Shown here: positions 1 through 10,906 of the stretch, piece by piece
How positions within the stretch are numbered: the stretch's first letter is position 1
How the letters are laid out: each line of letters opens with the position of its first letter
Assembly (NCBI RefSeq): GCF_025964975.1
Contig: NZ_JAOPXV010000149.1
Coordinates: 1-55,081, forward strand
From: Nocardioides sp.
Lineage (GTDB): Bacteria > Actinomycetota > Actinomycetes > Propionibacteriales > Nocardioidaceae
Length of the DNA: 55,081 nt
Direction of reading: 5' to 3'
Notes under the pieces: generated by a model
The model's input: the letters and a program-made list of their open reading frames with translations, nothing else
Database searches by the model: none
Told to the model about the DNA's origin: nothing
Made by a program: the position numbers and the translations under genes

Positions 1-889
1 GCAGCCGCCCGGCACGGAGCTTGGCGACCTCCATGAAGAAGTTCATCCCGATCGCCCAGAAGAACGACAGCCGGGGCGCGAAGGTGTCGACGTCCATGCC
101 GGCGGCCTGGCCGGCCTTCAGGTACTCGACGCCGTCGGCCAGCGTGTAGGCCAGCTCCAGATCGGCCGTCGCCCCGGCCTCCTGGATGTGGTAGCCGGAG
201 ATCGAGATGGAGTTGAACCGCGGCATCTTCTGCGACGTGAACGCGAAGATGTCGCTGATGATCCGCATGCTCGGCAGCGGCGGGTAGATGTAGGTGTTGC
301 GGACCATGAACTCCTTGAGGATGTCGTTCTGGATCGTCCCCGCGAGCTGTTCGGGCTTCACCCCCTGCTCCTCGGCCGCCGCGATGTAGAGGGCGAGCAC
401 CGGCAGGACGGCGCCGTTCATGGTCATGGAGACCGACATCTCGTCCAGCGGGATGCCGTCGAAGAGGGTGCGGGTGTCGTAGATCGAGTCGATCGCGACC
501 CCCGCCATGCCGACGTCGCCGCGCACACGCGGGTGGTCGGAGTCGTAGCCTCGGTGGGTCGCGAGGTCGAAGGCGACGCTGAGCCCCTTCTGGCCGGCCG
601 CGAGGTTGCGCCGGTAGAACGCGTTGGACTCCTCGGCGGTCGAGAACCCGGCGTACTGCCGGATCGTCCACGGCTGGGTGGTGTACATCGTGGGATAGGG
701 GCCACGCAGGAACGGCGCCAGTCCGGGCCACGTGTCGAGCGCATCGAGGCCCTCGAGGTGCTCGGGGCCGTAGGTGGGCAGAATGTCGATGCCCTCGGGA
801 CTCCCCCACGGCGCGCCCGCCGTCGCGGTGCTCGACGCCGTCGCACCGCCCGCCAGCGGCAGGTCGGCAAAGCTCTTCGGGATGCTCAT
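1..889 (-). CDS. mutB: Methylmalonyl-CoA mutase large (catalytic) subunit, N-terminal part
   Basis: The first 296 residues of the catalytic subunit are present; the C-terminal remainder of the barrel and the B12-binding domain lie beyond the left window edge. The enzyme isomerises (R)-methylmalonyl-CoA and succinyl-CoA using adenosylcobalamin in the cytoplasm. The visible part carries the barrel signatures of the family, including [59 protein letters not shown] and [20 protein letters not shown]. The ATG at 887-889 overlaps the stop of mutA as ATGA, so the two subunits are translationally coupled. No cobalamin riboswitch was recognised upstream of the pair. Identification is secure; only the truncation by the window limits it. 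Confidence 0.97.
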   Translation of the reverse strand, partial: MSIPKSFADLPLAGGATASSTATAGAPWGSPEGIDILPTYGPEHLEGLDALDTWPGLAPFLRGPYPTMYTTQPWTIRQYAGFSTAEESNAFYRRNLAAGQKGLSVAFDLATHRGYDSDHPRVRGDVGMAGVAIDSIYDTRTLFDGIPLDEMSVSMTMNGAVLPVLALYIAAAEEQGVKPEQLAGTIQNDILKEFMVRNTYIYPPLPSMRIISDIFAFTSQKMPRFNSISISGYHIQEAGATADLELAYTLADGVEYLKAGQAAGMDVDTFAPRLSFFWAIGMNFFMEVAKLRAGRL

Positions 890-2655
890 ACCAGCTTCTC
901 CCTCGTCCTGGTCAGGAAGGCGAGCGCGTCCACGCCCATGGCACAGCTGTCGTCGACCCCGTCGATGGGCTTCCCGGCGATGATCACGTGGGTGGCCCCC
1001 GCCCCGCGCAGTGCGGCGACGAGGTCGGTGCCCCGGTCGGCGTACGCCGCATCCGTGCCCGCCAGACACACGACCTGCTCGCCGTTGTACGCCGCAAGCA
1101 CCGACTCCACGCCGTCCGTGGGTCCTGCGACCTCGACAGCGACACCGCCGGCAGCGAACAGGTTGGTGGCGAACGTGGCCCGGGCGGTGTGGGCAGCCAC
1201 CGACCCCATGGTCGCGAGGAAGACGGGAGCAGTCGCGGGTTCGTCGCGCAGCGCCTCGAAGGCAGCGCCGTAGCGGCGGACGTCGGCCCCGATGGACGAG
1301 GACGCGCGCTCGGGGAGCGACTCACCGAGGTGGGGGAACTCGCTCACGCCGGTCAGCGGCCGCGTGCGGCGCGCCACCTGCTCGTCCCTGGTCGCAGCGA
1401 CCGCGGCGATCCTGCCGGACAGGCCGGAGTCGGCGGCCAGCCCGCCGGCCGCCTCGATCTCCTGCAGCTCCGCCCATCCCGCGGCCGCCAGGTCATCGGT
1501 CAGCTTCTCGACGGCATAGGACCCGCCAGCCGGGTCGGCGACGCGGGCGACGTGCGACTCGGAGATGAGGAGGGACGAGGTGTTGCGGGCGATCCGGCGA
1601 CCCAGCGCGTCGGGCAGGCCCAGCGGCTCGTCGAACGGGATCACCGTCACGGCCTCCGCACCACCGACCCCCGCCGCGAAGGCGGCCACGGTGCCGCGCA
1701 GGATGTTGACCCAGGGGTCGTACTTGCTCATCTGTGCACGAGACGTCACGGCGTGCTGACGAACCGCGAGGTCACCGACCCCGCTCAGCTCGAGCACGCG
1801 CGCCCAGAGGCGGCGGGCGGCACGGAGCTTGGCGATGGAGGGGAACTGCTCGTCGGTGACGGCCAGGCGGAGCTCGACGACCGCCGCTGCCTCGTCGGGG
1901 CTGAAGCCGGCCTCGGTCAGCGCCCGGAGCGCCGTGACGCCGGCGGCGATCGCGACGCCGAGCTCCTGCGCGTCGCTCGCACCCTGCTCGTGCACTCGCA
2001 GGCCGGAGGCCACGACACCCAGCACGCCGTGCTCGCGCGCGAGGAGCGCCACCTCGACGACGTCGTCGGCAAGCGGGTCCGCGCCGAAGTTGGTGCCGGG
2101 GTGCAGGTCGACCCCGGTGTCGTCGGCGAGGGCGACGAGGGCCCGCGCCGCGGCGACCGAGGAGTTGGAGAGGACGACCGGCGCGAGGTCCACCAGCACT
2201 CCCCTGAGGGCGCGCGGCAGGTCCTCGACGGTGAGACCGGCGCCGAGCTCGACCCACAGCGAGGTCGCGCCGTTGTCGAGGTCCAGCAGCACGGCCTCGT
2301 TGGCCTGGGCTGCGTCGGGCCCGCTGACATGGGTGCGGACGTCCCAGTCGCCTGCACGGGTCGGCCGGCCGGAGGTCGCGAGGCCTTCGAGGTCGCCGGG
2401 GACGCCGATGGGCGCCACCTCGATCCCATCCAGGGTCGTGCGCGACAGCGTGGCCCACACGGCCGAGTCCGGATCGTCGTCACGCAGCCTGCGGGCCTTG
2501 CGGAGGACCCCGGCCGCGGCCGTCTCCCACTGAGTGGCGTCGTAGTCGTCACCGGGCGACGACAACCGCAGCGAGCCCTGCGCGGGCTCCAGGTCCTCGG
2601 GCTCGGCGAGGCCACCTTCGAGATCAGCCTCGAGATCGGCAGGCGCGTCGGTCAT
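886..2655 (-). CDS. mutA: Methylmalonyl-CoA mutase small (beta) subunit
   Basis: A 589-residue non-catalytic partner of MutB, the usual length for actinobacterial MutA. It keeps the barrel-plus-Rossmann layout of the large subunit, but its C-terminal domain (roughly residues 460-589) lacks the DxHxxG cobalamin-ligand motif, as expected for the beta chain. The ATG at 2653-2655 starts an acidic N-terminal leader. It is the first gene of a mutAB operon and its TGA overlaps the mutB ATG. In this organism the pair probably serves propionate, odd-chain or branched-chain catabolism by delivering succinyl-CoA to the succinate dehydrogenases encoded next door; that link is inference from proximity. 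Confidence 0.95.
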   Translation of the reverse strand: MTDAPADLEADLEGGLAEPEDLEPAQGSLRLSSPGDDYDATQWETAAAGVLRKARRLRDDDPDSAVWATLSRTTLDGIEVAPIGVPGDLEGLATSGRPTRAGDWDVRTHVSGPDAAQANEAVLLDLDNGATSLWVELGAGLTVEDLPRALRGVLVDLAPVVLSNSSVAAARALVALADDTGVDLHPGTNFGADPLADDVVEVALLAREHGVLGVVASGLRVHEQGASDAQELGVAIAAGVTALRALTEAGFSPDEAAAVVELRLAVTDEQFPSIAKLRAARRLWARVLELSGVGDLAVRQHAVTSRAQMSKYDPWVNILRGTVAAFAAGVGGAEAVTVIPFDEPLGLPDALGRRIARNTSSLLISESHVARVADPAGGSYAVEKLTDDLAAAGWAELQEIEAAGGLAADSGLSGRIAAVAATRDEQVARRTRPLTGVSEFPHLGESLPERASSSIGADVRRYGAAFEALRDEPATAPVFLATMGSVAAHTARATFATNLFAAGGVAVEVAGPTDGVESVLAAYNGEQVVCLAGTDAAYADRGTDLVAALRGAGATHVIIAGKPIDGVDDSCAMGVDALAFLTRTREKLV

Positions 2656-2774
2656 GGTGGGCAGGATAGGCCCGGGGGTGCGTCGAGGACCCGGGTGGAC
2701 CTATGGCATTCGTCTCACGGCGCTCGCCCCGGAAGCCCCGGTCCCCTGTGGAGAGCGCTCCGGCGGCCGCTTGA

Positions 2775-3011
2775 TCCCCTGGTCTCGACCTGTGTCTGCC
2801 CGAGGACCCGCTCGCGCTGGCGCTGGCGGTCGTGGTCGTCCTGCTCGCAGTGCTGGTCTCCTTCCTCTTGCTACCGCCCTTCCTGGTGGCCGAGGTCGTG
2901 CTCCTGCTCCTGCTCATCCACGAGCTCGCTGACGCCGTACGACGAGGGGTCGTGCCCGTCCGCACCCTCGGGACCACCCCAGGACAGCGACTGAGGACAA
3001 GACAGCGGTAG
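2775..3011 (+). other. Start-less hydrophobic reading frame, possible remnant of a small membrane protein
   Basis: Between mutA and the next minus-strand gene lies a 416-bp stretch. On the plus strand one frame reads about 78 codons from just after a TGA (2772-2774) to a TAG at 3009-3011. It gives a clear amphipathic start (PEDPLALALA) followed by two adjacent hydrophobic segments (around VVVVLLAVLVSFLL and FLVAEVVLLLLLI) and a basic C-terminus. No ATG, GTG or TTG precedes the hydrophobic core in this frame, and no ribosome binding site fits. It may be a gene whose 5' end was lost or shifted (the frame -1 upstream also reads plausibly), or it may be chance. The rest of the gap probably holds the mutAB promoter on the other strand. 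Confidence 0.35.
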
Positions 3012-3071
3012 TTCACTGCCAGCAGGTGACAGCGAGCGACCGCTGTCTCGTCAGCTGCTCACGTCGTCAGC

Positions 3072-3582
3072 TCAGCCGTGTCGGAAGTCGATGACCATCC
3101 GGCTCGGGTCCGCCAAGTGGAAGACACGGTACGGCGCACGGGTGCCGCAGCGCGAAGAAGAAGGTCGTCTGCCCCGCGTGCCAGCCGGCGAGGGCGAGCG
3201 CCTTCAGCGTCTCGTACCGCGGCCTCGCCAGTCGCGTACCCGTGTCGAGGTTGGCGCCGTCGGCGTCGTGGTCGTCCGCCATGAGGCCGATCCAGAGCCC
3301 CGAGCGACCCCTGATGGGGATCGGCTCGCCCGTCCCGTCATAGGTGGAGCGCGGGTAGTAACCCGTGCGGTAGTCCGGCATCGGGCCTCGCAGCTCGATC
3401 ACGACCCTGTCGTAGCGCTCGTGCCGGGCGTGCCGGAGGTCCGTGACCCGCACCGGATGGTTGTCCGGGAACGACACCCGGACCCCGGCGTGCTCCTACT
3501 CCGGCAGTGCCGACGCGGCAGGGGTTGCCCCCGACAGGGCAGCGGCCACCAGCATGACGACCGGCAGGGCCTTGGATCGCAT
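3072..3582 (-). pseudogene. Broken secreted AMIN-like domain protein (amber codon plus frameshift)
   Basis: From the ATG at 3580-3582 the frame encodes a clear signal peptide (MRSKALPVVMLVAAALSG, then ATPAASA) and then hits an in-frame TAG at 3496-3498 (codon 29). The same frame continues beyond the stop into a conserved-looking domain (DRVVIELRG, YYPRSTYDGTG) down to FFFALRH. At the GGG run at 3140-3142 the sensible sequence moves to the next frame (RAPYRVFHLADPSRMVIDF) and ends at TGA 3072-3074. This resembles the AMIN-like domain of secreted actinobacterial proteins. A GTG at 3475-3477 could re-initiate, but the product would lack the signal peptide and the proper C-terminus. The gene begins 7 bp after sdhB and belongs to the end of that operon. 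Two lesions argue for decay; sequencing error at the G run is possible for one of them. Confidence 0.75.
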
Positions 3583-3589
3583 GGGCGCC

Positions 3590-4366
3590 TCAGACCTCGG
3601 TGCGACCTTCGTAGTCCTTGTTCCGCAGCCCGATCTTGTTGCCCAGCCACACGAGCGGGTCGTACTTGCGGTCCGCCACGCGCTCCTTCATCGGGATGAT
3701 CGCGTTGTCGGTGATCTGGATGTTCTCCGGGCACACCTCCGTGCAGCACTTGGTGATGTTGCACATCCCCAGCCCCGCTGCGCCCTGGGCGAGCTCGCGA
3801 CGGTCGTGGGTGTCCAAGGGGTGCATGTCGAGCTCGGCGTAGCGCAGGAAGAACCGCGGCCCGGCGAAGGCCGGCTTGTTGTCCTCGTGGTCCCGCACGA
3901 CGTGGCAGGTGTTCTGGCACAGGAAGCACTCGATGCACTTGCGGAACTCCTGGCCGCGCTCCACGTCGATCTGTGCCATCCGGCGCTTCCCGTCGGCATC
4001 TCGGGGACCGAGCGCGATCCCGGGCAGCTCCTTGGCCTTCTCGTAGTTGTAGGAGACGTCCGTGACGAGGTCGCGGATCACCGGGAACGAGCGCATCGGC
4101 GTCACGGTGATCGTCTCGGACTCGTCGAAGTCGGAGAGCCGGGTCATGCACAACAGCCGGGGCCGGCCGTTGATCTCGGCACTGCACGAGCCGCACTTGC
4201 CGGCCTTGCAGTTCCACCGGATAGCGAGGTCGCCGGCCTGGGTGGCCTGCAACCGGTGGAGTGCGTCGAGGACGACCTCCCCCTCGGAGACCTCGACGGT
4301 GTAGTCGGCCAGGTCACCGCCGTCGATGTCGCCGCGCCATACACGCATCTTCAGGTCGTATCCCAT
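3590..4366 (-). CDS. sdhB: Succinate dehydrogenase (Sdh1-type) iron-sulfur subunit
   Basis: A 258-residue electron-transfer subunit linking the flavoprotein to the membrane subunit. The [2Fe-2S] ligands are C53, C58, C61 and C73 (WNCKAGKCGSC, then LLC). The C-terminal ferredoxin-like half has CIECFLCQNTC at 144-154 and further cysteines at 202, 207/208 and 212 for the [4Fe-4S] and [3Fe-4S] clusters. The sequence class matches the mycobacterial Sdh1 type rather than the second SdhB of this window. It starts 2 bp after the sdhA stop and is the last intact gene of the sdhC-sdhA-sdhB operon; the decayed AMIN-like gene follows 7 bp downstream. Confidence 0.97.
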   Translation of the reverse strand: MGYDLKMRVWRGDIDGGDLADYTVEVSEGEVVLDALHRLQATQAGDLAIRWNCKAGKCGSCSAEINGRPRLLCMTRLSDFDESETITVTPMRSFPVIRDLVTDVSYNYEKAKELPGIALGPRDADGKRRMAQIDVERGQEFRKCIECFLCQNTCHVVRDHEDNKPAFAGPRFFLRYAELDMHPLDTHDRRELAQGAAGLGMCNITKCCTEVCPENIQITDNAIIPMKERVADRKYDPLVWLGNKIGLRNKDYEGRTEV

Positions 4367-4368
4367 GG

Positions 4369-6297
4369 CTACTTCCCTTCCTTGCTGGCTGCGGGGCTCT
4401 CGGCGGCTGCGGGTGCGAAGTACTTCTTCAGGTCCTCAGGCATCTCGGGCAGCGGCTGCTCCCGCAGGACCACGCCCTGCCCGCTGTCGTCGGTCGACAC
4501 GACGAGGTTCTTCCTGCCCCAGACCGCGTCGTCGGCCTGGGGGAAGTCGTCGCGGGTGTGCCCCCCGCGCGACTCCTGTCGGGCGAGCGCTGCCGTGGCG
4601 ATGGCTTCGCTGACGAGGAGCATGTTGCGCAGGTCCAGGGCGAGGTGCCAGCCAGGGTTGTACTGGCGGTGCCCCTCGACGACCATCGTCTCCGCGCGCT
4701 TCTTCAAAACCTCGATCCGGCTGAGCGACTCCTCCAGCTCGGAGGCGGTGCGGATGATCCCGACCAGGTCGTTCATCGACTGCTGGAGGTCGGACTGGAT
4801 CGTGTACGGGTTCTCACCGCCCTCGACCTCGAACGGCGCCAGGGCACTGACCTGGGCGGCCTTCACGTCCGCCTCGTCGACCTGGGGACGCGCCTCGCCG
4901 AGGGACGTGGCGTAGGCGGTCGCGGCCTCACCCGCACGCTTGCCGAAAACCAGCAGGTCACCCAGCGAGTTGCCACCGAGCCGGTTGGACCCGTGCATGC
5001 CGCCCGAGCACTCGCCGACGGCGTACAGGCCCGTCACGGCGCTCTCCTGGGTGTCCGCGTCGACCTCGACGCCACCCATGACGTAGTGGCAGGTGGGGCC
5101 GATCTCCATCGGCTCGGCGGTGATGTCGACGTCGGCGAGCTCCTTGAACTGGTGGTACATCGACGGCAGCCGCTTGCGGATGAACTCGGGCGAGCGCCGG
5201 GAGGCGATGTCGAGGTAGATGCCGCCGTGGGGCGTGCCGCGACCGGCCTTGATCTCGGAGTTGATGGCCCGCGCCACCTCGTCACGGGGCAGCAGCTCGG
5301 GTGGTCGACGGTTGTTCTTCTTGTCGTCGTACCACCGGTCGGCCTCCGCCTCGGTGTCGGCGGTCTCGCTCTTGAAGAACTCCGGGATGTAGTCGAACAT
5401 GAACCGCTTGCCCTCGGAGTTCTTCAGGATGCCGCCGTCGCCGCGGACCGACTCGGTGACGAGCAGGCCCTTCACCGAGGGTGGCCAGACCATGCCGGTG
5501 GGGTGGAACTGGACGAACTCCATGTTGATGAGGTTGGCGCCCGAGCGCATCGCCAGGGCGTGGCCGTCGCCGGTGTACTCCCACGAGTTGCTGGTGACCT
5601 TGAAGGACTTGCCGATCCCGCCCGTCGCCAGGATCACGCTGGGCGCCTCGAAGGTGATGAACCGTCCCGACTCGCGCCAGTAGCCGAAGGCGCCGGAGAT
5701 GACTCCGTCGTCCTTGAGCAGGTCGGTGATCGTGCACTCCATGAAGACGTCGATGCCGAGGTGTACGGCGCGCTGCTGCAGCGTGCGGATCATCTCGAGC
5801 CCGGTGCGGTCGCCGACGTGGGCGAGCCGGGCGTACTTGTGGCCGCCGACGTCGCGCTGGCTGATCAGGCCGTCCTCGGTCCGGTCGAAGAGGGCACCCC
5901 AGTCCTCGAGCTCCTGGACCCGCTCGGGCGCCTCCTGTGCGTGGAGCTGGGCCATCCGCCAGTTGTTGAGCATCTTCCCGCCGCGCATCGTGTCGCGGAA
6001 GTGGACCTCCCAGTTGTCCTCCGGCCAGCGGTTTCCCATCGCCGCGGCGATGCCGCCCTCGGCCATGACGGTGTGCGCCTTGCCGAGCAGCGACTTGCAC
6101 ACGAGCGCCGTGCGAGCACCCGCGTCCTGCGCGGCGATCGCGGCCCGGAGGCCGGCACCGCCCGCCCCGACGACCACGACGTCGTAGGTGTGCCGCTCCA
6201 TACCGCCGGCCGCAGCTGCGGACATCTCGTTGCCGGTCATGGGGTGCCGAGTGGTGGGGTGGGCCCCGGCGGGGTGGCTGCCAGTGTTGTCGCTCAT
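4369..6297 (-). CDS. sdhA: Succinate dehydrogenase (Sdh1-type) flavoprotein subunit
   Basis: A 642-residue FAD subunit oxidising succinate to fumarate. The dinucleotide fold motif GAGGAG lies at residues 44-49 and the covalent-flavin histidine is H75 in GKAHTVMAEGG. Substrate-site stretches such as QFHPTGMVWP and the HGSNRLGGNSLGDLLVFG region are intact. I chose the ATG at 6295-6297 because it overlaps the upstream sdhC stop (TGATG) and gives a family-like length; the open frame upstream of it is only the sdhC antiframe. Later ATGs at residues 20, 25 and 33 are possible starts. This paralogue differs strongly in sequence from the flavoprotein at 7954-9996. Confidence 0.96.
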   Translation of the reverse strand: MSDNTGSHPAGAHPTTRHPMTGNEMSAAAAGGMERHTYDVVVVGAGGAGLRAAIAAQDAGARTALVCKSLLGKAHTVMAEGGIAAAMGNRWPEDNWEVHFRDTMRGGKMLNNWRMAQLHAQEAPERVQELEDWGALFDRTEDGLISQRDVGGHKYARLAHVGDRTGLEMIRTLQQRAVHLGIDVFMECTITDLLKDDGVISGAFGYWRESGRFITFEAPSVILATGGIGKSFKVTSNSWEYTGDGHALAMRSGANLINMEFVQFHPTGMVWPPSVKGLLVTESVRGDGGILKNSEGKRFMFDYIPEFFKSETADTEAEADRWYDDKKNNRRPPELLPRDEVARAINSEIKAGRGTPHGGIYLDIASRRSPEFIRKRLPSMYHQFKELADVDITAEPMEIGPTCHYVMGGVEVDADTQESAVTGLYAVGECSGGMHGSNRLGGNSLGDLLVFGKRAGEAATAYATSLGEARPQVDEADVKAAQVSALAPFEVEGGENPYTIQSDLQQSMNDLVGIIRTASELEESLSRIEVLKKRAETMVVEGHRQYNPGWHLALDLRNMLLVSEAIATAALARQESRGGHTRDDFPQADDAVWGRKNLVVSTDDSGQGVVLREQPLPEMPEDLKKYFAPAAAESPAASKEGK

Positions 6298-7127
6298 CAG
6301 AAGAACCTCACGTCCTGGATGGTTCCGGCGGCGAGCAGGAAGATGTAGAGGTCGACGATCGCGACCGAGAACAGCGAGTACCACGCCCACCTGCCGTGAC
6401 TCGTGTTGAGCCTCGACACCCACGTCCACAGCTTGTAGCGGACGGGGTGCTTGGAGAAGTGGCGCAGGCGACCGCCCACGACGTGCCGGCACGAGTGGCA
6501 CGAGAGCGTGTAGAGCCAGATGAAGACGACGTTGATGATCATCAGCAGGGTGCCCAGACCCATATGGATCCCGCTGGTCTCGCCGTCTCCGACGGCGTAC
6601 TCCGCCGGCATGGCCCGGAAGGCGAGGAACACGTCGAAGGTGAGCACCGCGCCGACCAGCACGGCGGCGTACCAGAAATAGCGGTGGATGTTCTGCAGGA
6701 TCAGCGGCAACCGCGACTCACCGGAGTAGGCCGAGTGCGGCTCGGCGACCGCGCACGCGGGCGGGGAGAGCCAGAACGCGCGGTAGTAGGCCTTGCGGTA
6801 GTAGTAGCAGGTCATCCGGAAACCCAGCGGGAAGATCAGGATGAGCAGCGCGGCCGAGAGCGGGAAGGCCTGGAACGGCTGTCCGAAGTCGGAGGCGCCC
6901 TCCACGCAGTCGCCCAGGCACGGTGAGTAGAACGGCGAGAGGTATGGCGAGGCGTAGTAGTCCCGCCCCATGAACGCCCGGATCGTGGCGTAGATGACGA
7001 AGGCGGTGAAGACCACGAACGTCGTCAGCGGCGCGAGCCACCACCGGTCGCTGCGCAGGGTGCGCGCCTCGATGCTGGCACGCGTGGGTCCGGTCACGCC
7101 GGTTTTCCCGGAATCTGTCAGGGCCAC
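6297..7127 (-). CDS. sdhC: Succinate dehydrogenase (Sdh1-type) membrane anchor subunit
   Basis: A 276-residue membrane protein with about five transmembrane segments (approx. 33-51, 88-105, 150-170, 188-208, 247-267). It resembles the membrane subunit of mycobacterial Sdh1, for which a membrane-embedded Rieske-type [2Fe-2S] centre has been described. Candidate metal-ligand residues visible here are the cluster CHSCRH at 210-215, and C70/C74, C107 and C125 together with H148, H189 and H223. No obvious pattern of paired heme histidines is seen. The GTG start at 7125-7127 follows AGGAG by about 9 bases. It is the first gene of the sdhCAB operon and is divergent from the second sdh operon. Confidence 0.9.
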   Translation of the reverse strand: MALTDSGKTGVTGPTRASIEARTLRSDRWWLAPLTTFVVFTAFVIYATIRAFMGRDYYASPYLSPFYSPCLGDCVEGASDFGQPFQAFPLSAALLILIFPLGFRMTCYYYRKAYYRAFWLSPPACAVAEPHSAYSGESRLPLILQNIHRYFWYAAVLVGAVLTFDVFLAFRAMPAEYAVGDGETSGIHMGLGTLLMIINVVFIWLYTLSCHSCRHVVGGRLRHFSKHPVRYKLWTWVSRLNTSHGRWAWYSLFSVAIVDLYIFLLAAGTIQDVRFF

Positions 7128-7240
7128 AGTCGCTGCTCCTCAAGGTGGACAACGCGACAGACTATGGCTTGTGTCACACCCGAGGGGAAGAGGACGCGCC
7201 CACGGGGATCTCCCCATGACCTGCGGGGTACGGTTCGGTC
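7128..7240. promoter_or_regulatory. Divergent intergenic region between two succinate dehydrogenase operons
   Basis: These 113 bp must carry the promoters for both sdh operons. I see an interrupted palindrome GGGGA-TC-TCCCC at 7204-7215, 26 bp before the plus-strand sdhC GTG, and a short symmetric element GTGTCACAC near 7174-7182. The plus-strand sdhC has only a weak GGGG-rich ribosome site, whereas the minus-strand sdhC has AGGAG. Which regulator binds here cannot be read from sequence; the shared region makes coordinate or reciprocal control of the two complexes possible. Confidence 0.5.
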
Positions 7241-7942
7241 GTGTCAACCACGTCTCTGGTCAAAGGGGCGCGCGCCTCGCGCTCGACCGTCGCCCTCAAG
7301 CTCCTGATGGCCGTTTCCGGCCTCGTGTTCATCGGCTACGTGCTGCTGCACATGTACGGGAACCTCAAGGCCTTCGCCGGCCACGACGCCTTCAACGAAT
7401 ACGCGGAGCACATCCGCGAGATCGGTGAGCCGATCCTTCCGCACGAGGGTGCGCTCTGGATCATCCGGGTCGTGCTGCTCCTGGCGCTCGTGGTGCACGT
7501 CTACACCGGGCTGGCGCTGTGGGGTCGGGCGAAGAAGGCCCGCACCACGCCGTACGCCGTGAAGAAGAGCACCGGCGCCAACTTCGCCAGCCGGATGATG
7601 CGCTGGGGCGGCGTCACGCTGTTGCTGTTCATCATCTGGCACCTGCTGAACTTCACTGTCGGCAAGGTCAACGTGAGCGGTGGGGCGACCAACGACCCTT
7701 TCAACCTGATGGTCGACTCGTTCTCCGTCTGGTGGCTCACGCTGATCTACCTCGCGGCGATGCTCGCCCTCGGGGCACACCTGCACCACGGCGTCTGGAG
7801 CGCTGCCCAGACCCTCGGCCTCACCGGCACTGCGGGTGCGCGACTGAGGTGGAAGCGGATCGCCTTCGTCACCGCGCTGATCATCTCGGTCGGCTTCTCG
7901 CTCGTGCCGATCGCCGTCCTTGCCGGCGTCATCTCGAAGTAA
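7241..7942 (+). CDS. sdhC: Succinate dehydrogenase cytochrome b subunit (di-heme type)
   Basis: A 233-residue, five-helix quinone-reducing anchor of the B-type (Bacillus/Wolinella-like) succinate:quinone oxidoreductases. Histidines sit where two b hemes would be ligated: H37 (LLHMYGN), H86 (VVHVYTG), H134 (IIWHLLNF) and H180/H182/H183 (GAHLHHGVW). The GTG at 7241 begins MSTTSL; a poor ribosome site precedes it. It leads a three-gene operon with sdhA (11 bp downstream) and sdhB. The anchor type is quite different from the anchor encoded divergently at 6297-7127, so the two complexes are not simple duplicates. Confidence 0.95.
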   Translation: MSTTSLVKGARASRSTVALKLLMAVSGLVFIGYVLLHMYGNLKAFAGHDAFNEYAEHIREIGEPILPHEGALWIIRVVLLLALVVHVYTGLALWGRAKKARTTPYAVKKSTGANFASRMMRWGGVTLLLFIIWHLLNFTVGKVNVSGGATNDPFNLMVDSFSVWWLTLIYLAAMLALGAHLHHGVWSAAQTLGLTGTAGARLRWKRIAFVTALIISVGFSLVPIAVLAGVISK

Positions 7943-7953
7943 AGGCGATCCCC

Positions 7954-9992
<2,039 letters not shown>

Positions 9993-9996
<4 letters not shown>

Positions 9997-10754
9997 GCAG
10001 CAACGACAACATGAGCCTGACGCTGAAGATCTGGCGTCAACCGGACGCCGCCTCGGCCGGCGCCCTGCACACCTACAAGCTGGACGACGTGTCCCCCGAC
10101 ATGTCCTTCCTCGAGATGCTCGACGTCCTCAACGAGCAGCTCAATGCCAACAACGAGGACCCGATCGCGTTCGACTCCGACTGCCGCGAAGGCATCTGCG
10201 GCACGTGCGGGCTGATGATCAACGGTGACGCGCACGGACCGGAGGTCACCACGACCTGCCAGCTGCACATGCGTTCGTTCGTCGACGGCGAGACGATCAC
10301 GATCGAGCCCTGGCGCGCCACCGCGTTCCCGGTGCTCAAGGATCTCGTGGTGGACCGGAGCGCCTTCGACCGGATCATCCAGCAGGGGGGCTACATCTCC
10401 GTCAACACCGGGTCCGCCCCCGAGGCCCACTCGGTCCCCGTCCCCCGCGAGGACGCGCAGCGCGCGTTCAACGTCGCCACCTGCATCGCCTGCGGGGCGT
10501 GCGTGGCCGCCTGCCCGAACGGCTCTGCGTCGTTGTTCATGGGTGCCAAGATCACTCACCTCGGCGAGCTCCCCCAGGGTCAGCCCGAGCGCGACTCCCG
10601 CGTCGTCAACATGGTGGCCCAGCACGACCACGAGGGCTTCGGTGGCTGCACCAACATCGGCATGTGCACCGCTGCCTGCCCCAAGGAGATCCCGCTCGAC
10701 GTGATCTCGCAGCTCAACAAGGACCTCCGGACCGCCATGCGGCACGGCCACTGA
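9993..10754 (+). CDS. sdhB: Succinate dehydrogenase/fumarate reductase iron-sulfur subunit (B-type)
   Basis: A 253-residue subunit completing the second sdh operon. [2Fe-2S] ligands: C64, C69, C72 and C89 ([13 protein letters not shown]). The C-terminal domain has [11 protein letters not shown] at 164-174 and C219, C225 and C229 for the [4Fe-4S] and [3Fe-4S] clusters. The GTG start overlaps the sdhA TGA by four bases, so synthesis is coupled. It is followed by a 152-bp gap that holds a long inverted repeat, then the convergent YihY-family gene. Confidence 0.97.
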
Positions 10755-10777
10755 GCCTGGCCCTTCTTCCGGGGCAG

Positions 10778-10888
10778 GGCGGTGAATGAGCCACATTCCG
10801 TGGACGTCAAAGGCGGCTAGCGCACCGCTGCAGGACCAAGCGCGGGCTGGGCGGTGACCAGGCCAGAAAATGTGGCTCACCCACCGCC
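10778..10888. repeat. Palindromic intergenic repeat, locus A (arms far apart)
   Basis: A 20-bp arm at 10778-10797 (GGCGGTGAATGAGCCACATT) and its inverted copy at 10869-10888 (AATGTGGCTCACCCACCGCC) match at 18 of 20 positions, with a 71-bp spacer. The arm shares the core CCACATT/AATGTGG and flanking GGTG/CACC with the palindromes at 35559-35692 and 49791-49921, so I treat these as one repeat family. It sits between convergent genes (sdhB and the YihY-family gene). With such a long loop it is an unlikely ordinary terminator. Confidence 0.65.
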
Positions 10889-10906
10889 AGGCAGGCTAGG
10901 CAGGGC

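Noticed and set aside
2656-2770. Cobalamin riboswitch upstream of mutAB
   Set aside because: No B12-box-like sequence was found on the minus strand ahead of mutA.
4261-6348. Long open plus-strand frame (about 695 codons) across sdhA
   Set aside because: It is antisense to a certain gene, rich in Arg/His/Gly/Val with no family-like motif; long antisense frames are expected from high-GC third positions. The same holds for 988-2994, 7747-9942 (minus), 16694-18637 and 36463-38214.
10778-10888. Inverted repeat after sdhB as an ordinary rho-independent terminator
   Set aside because: The arms are separated by 71 bp, far more than a terminator loop, and the arms match the dispersed repeat family; it is reported as a repeat.
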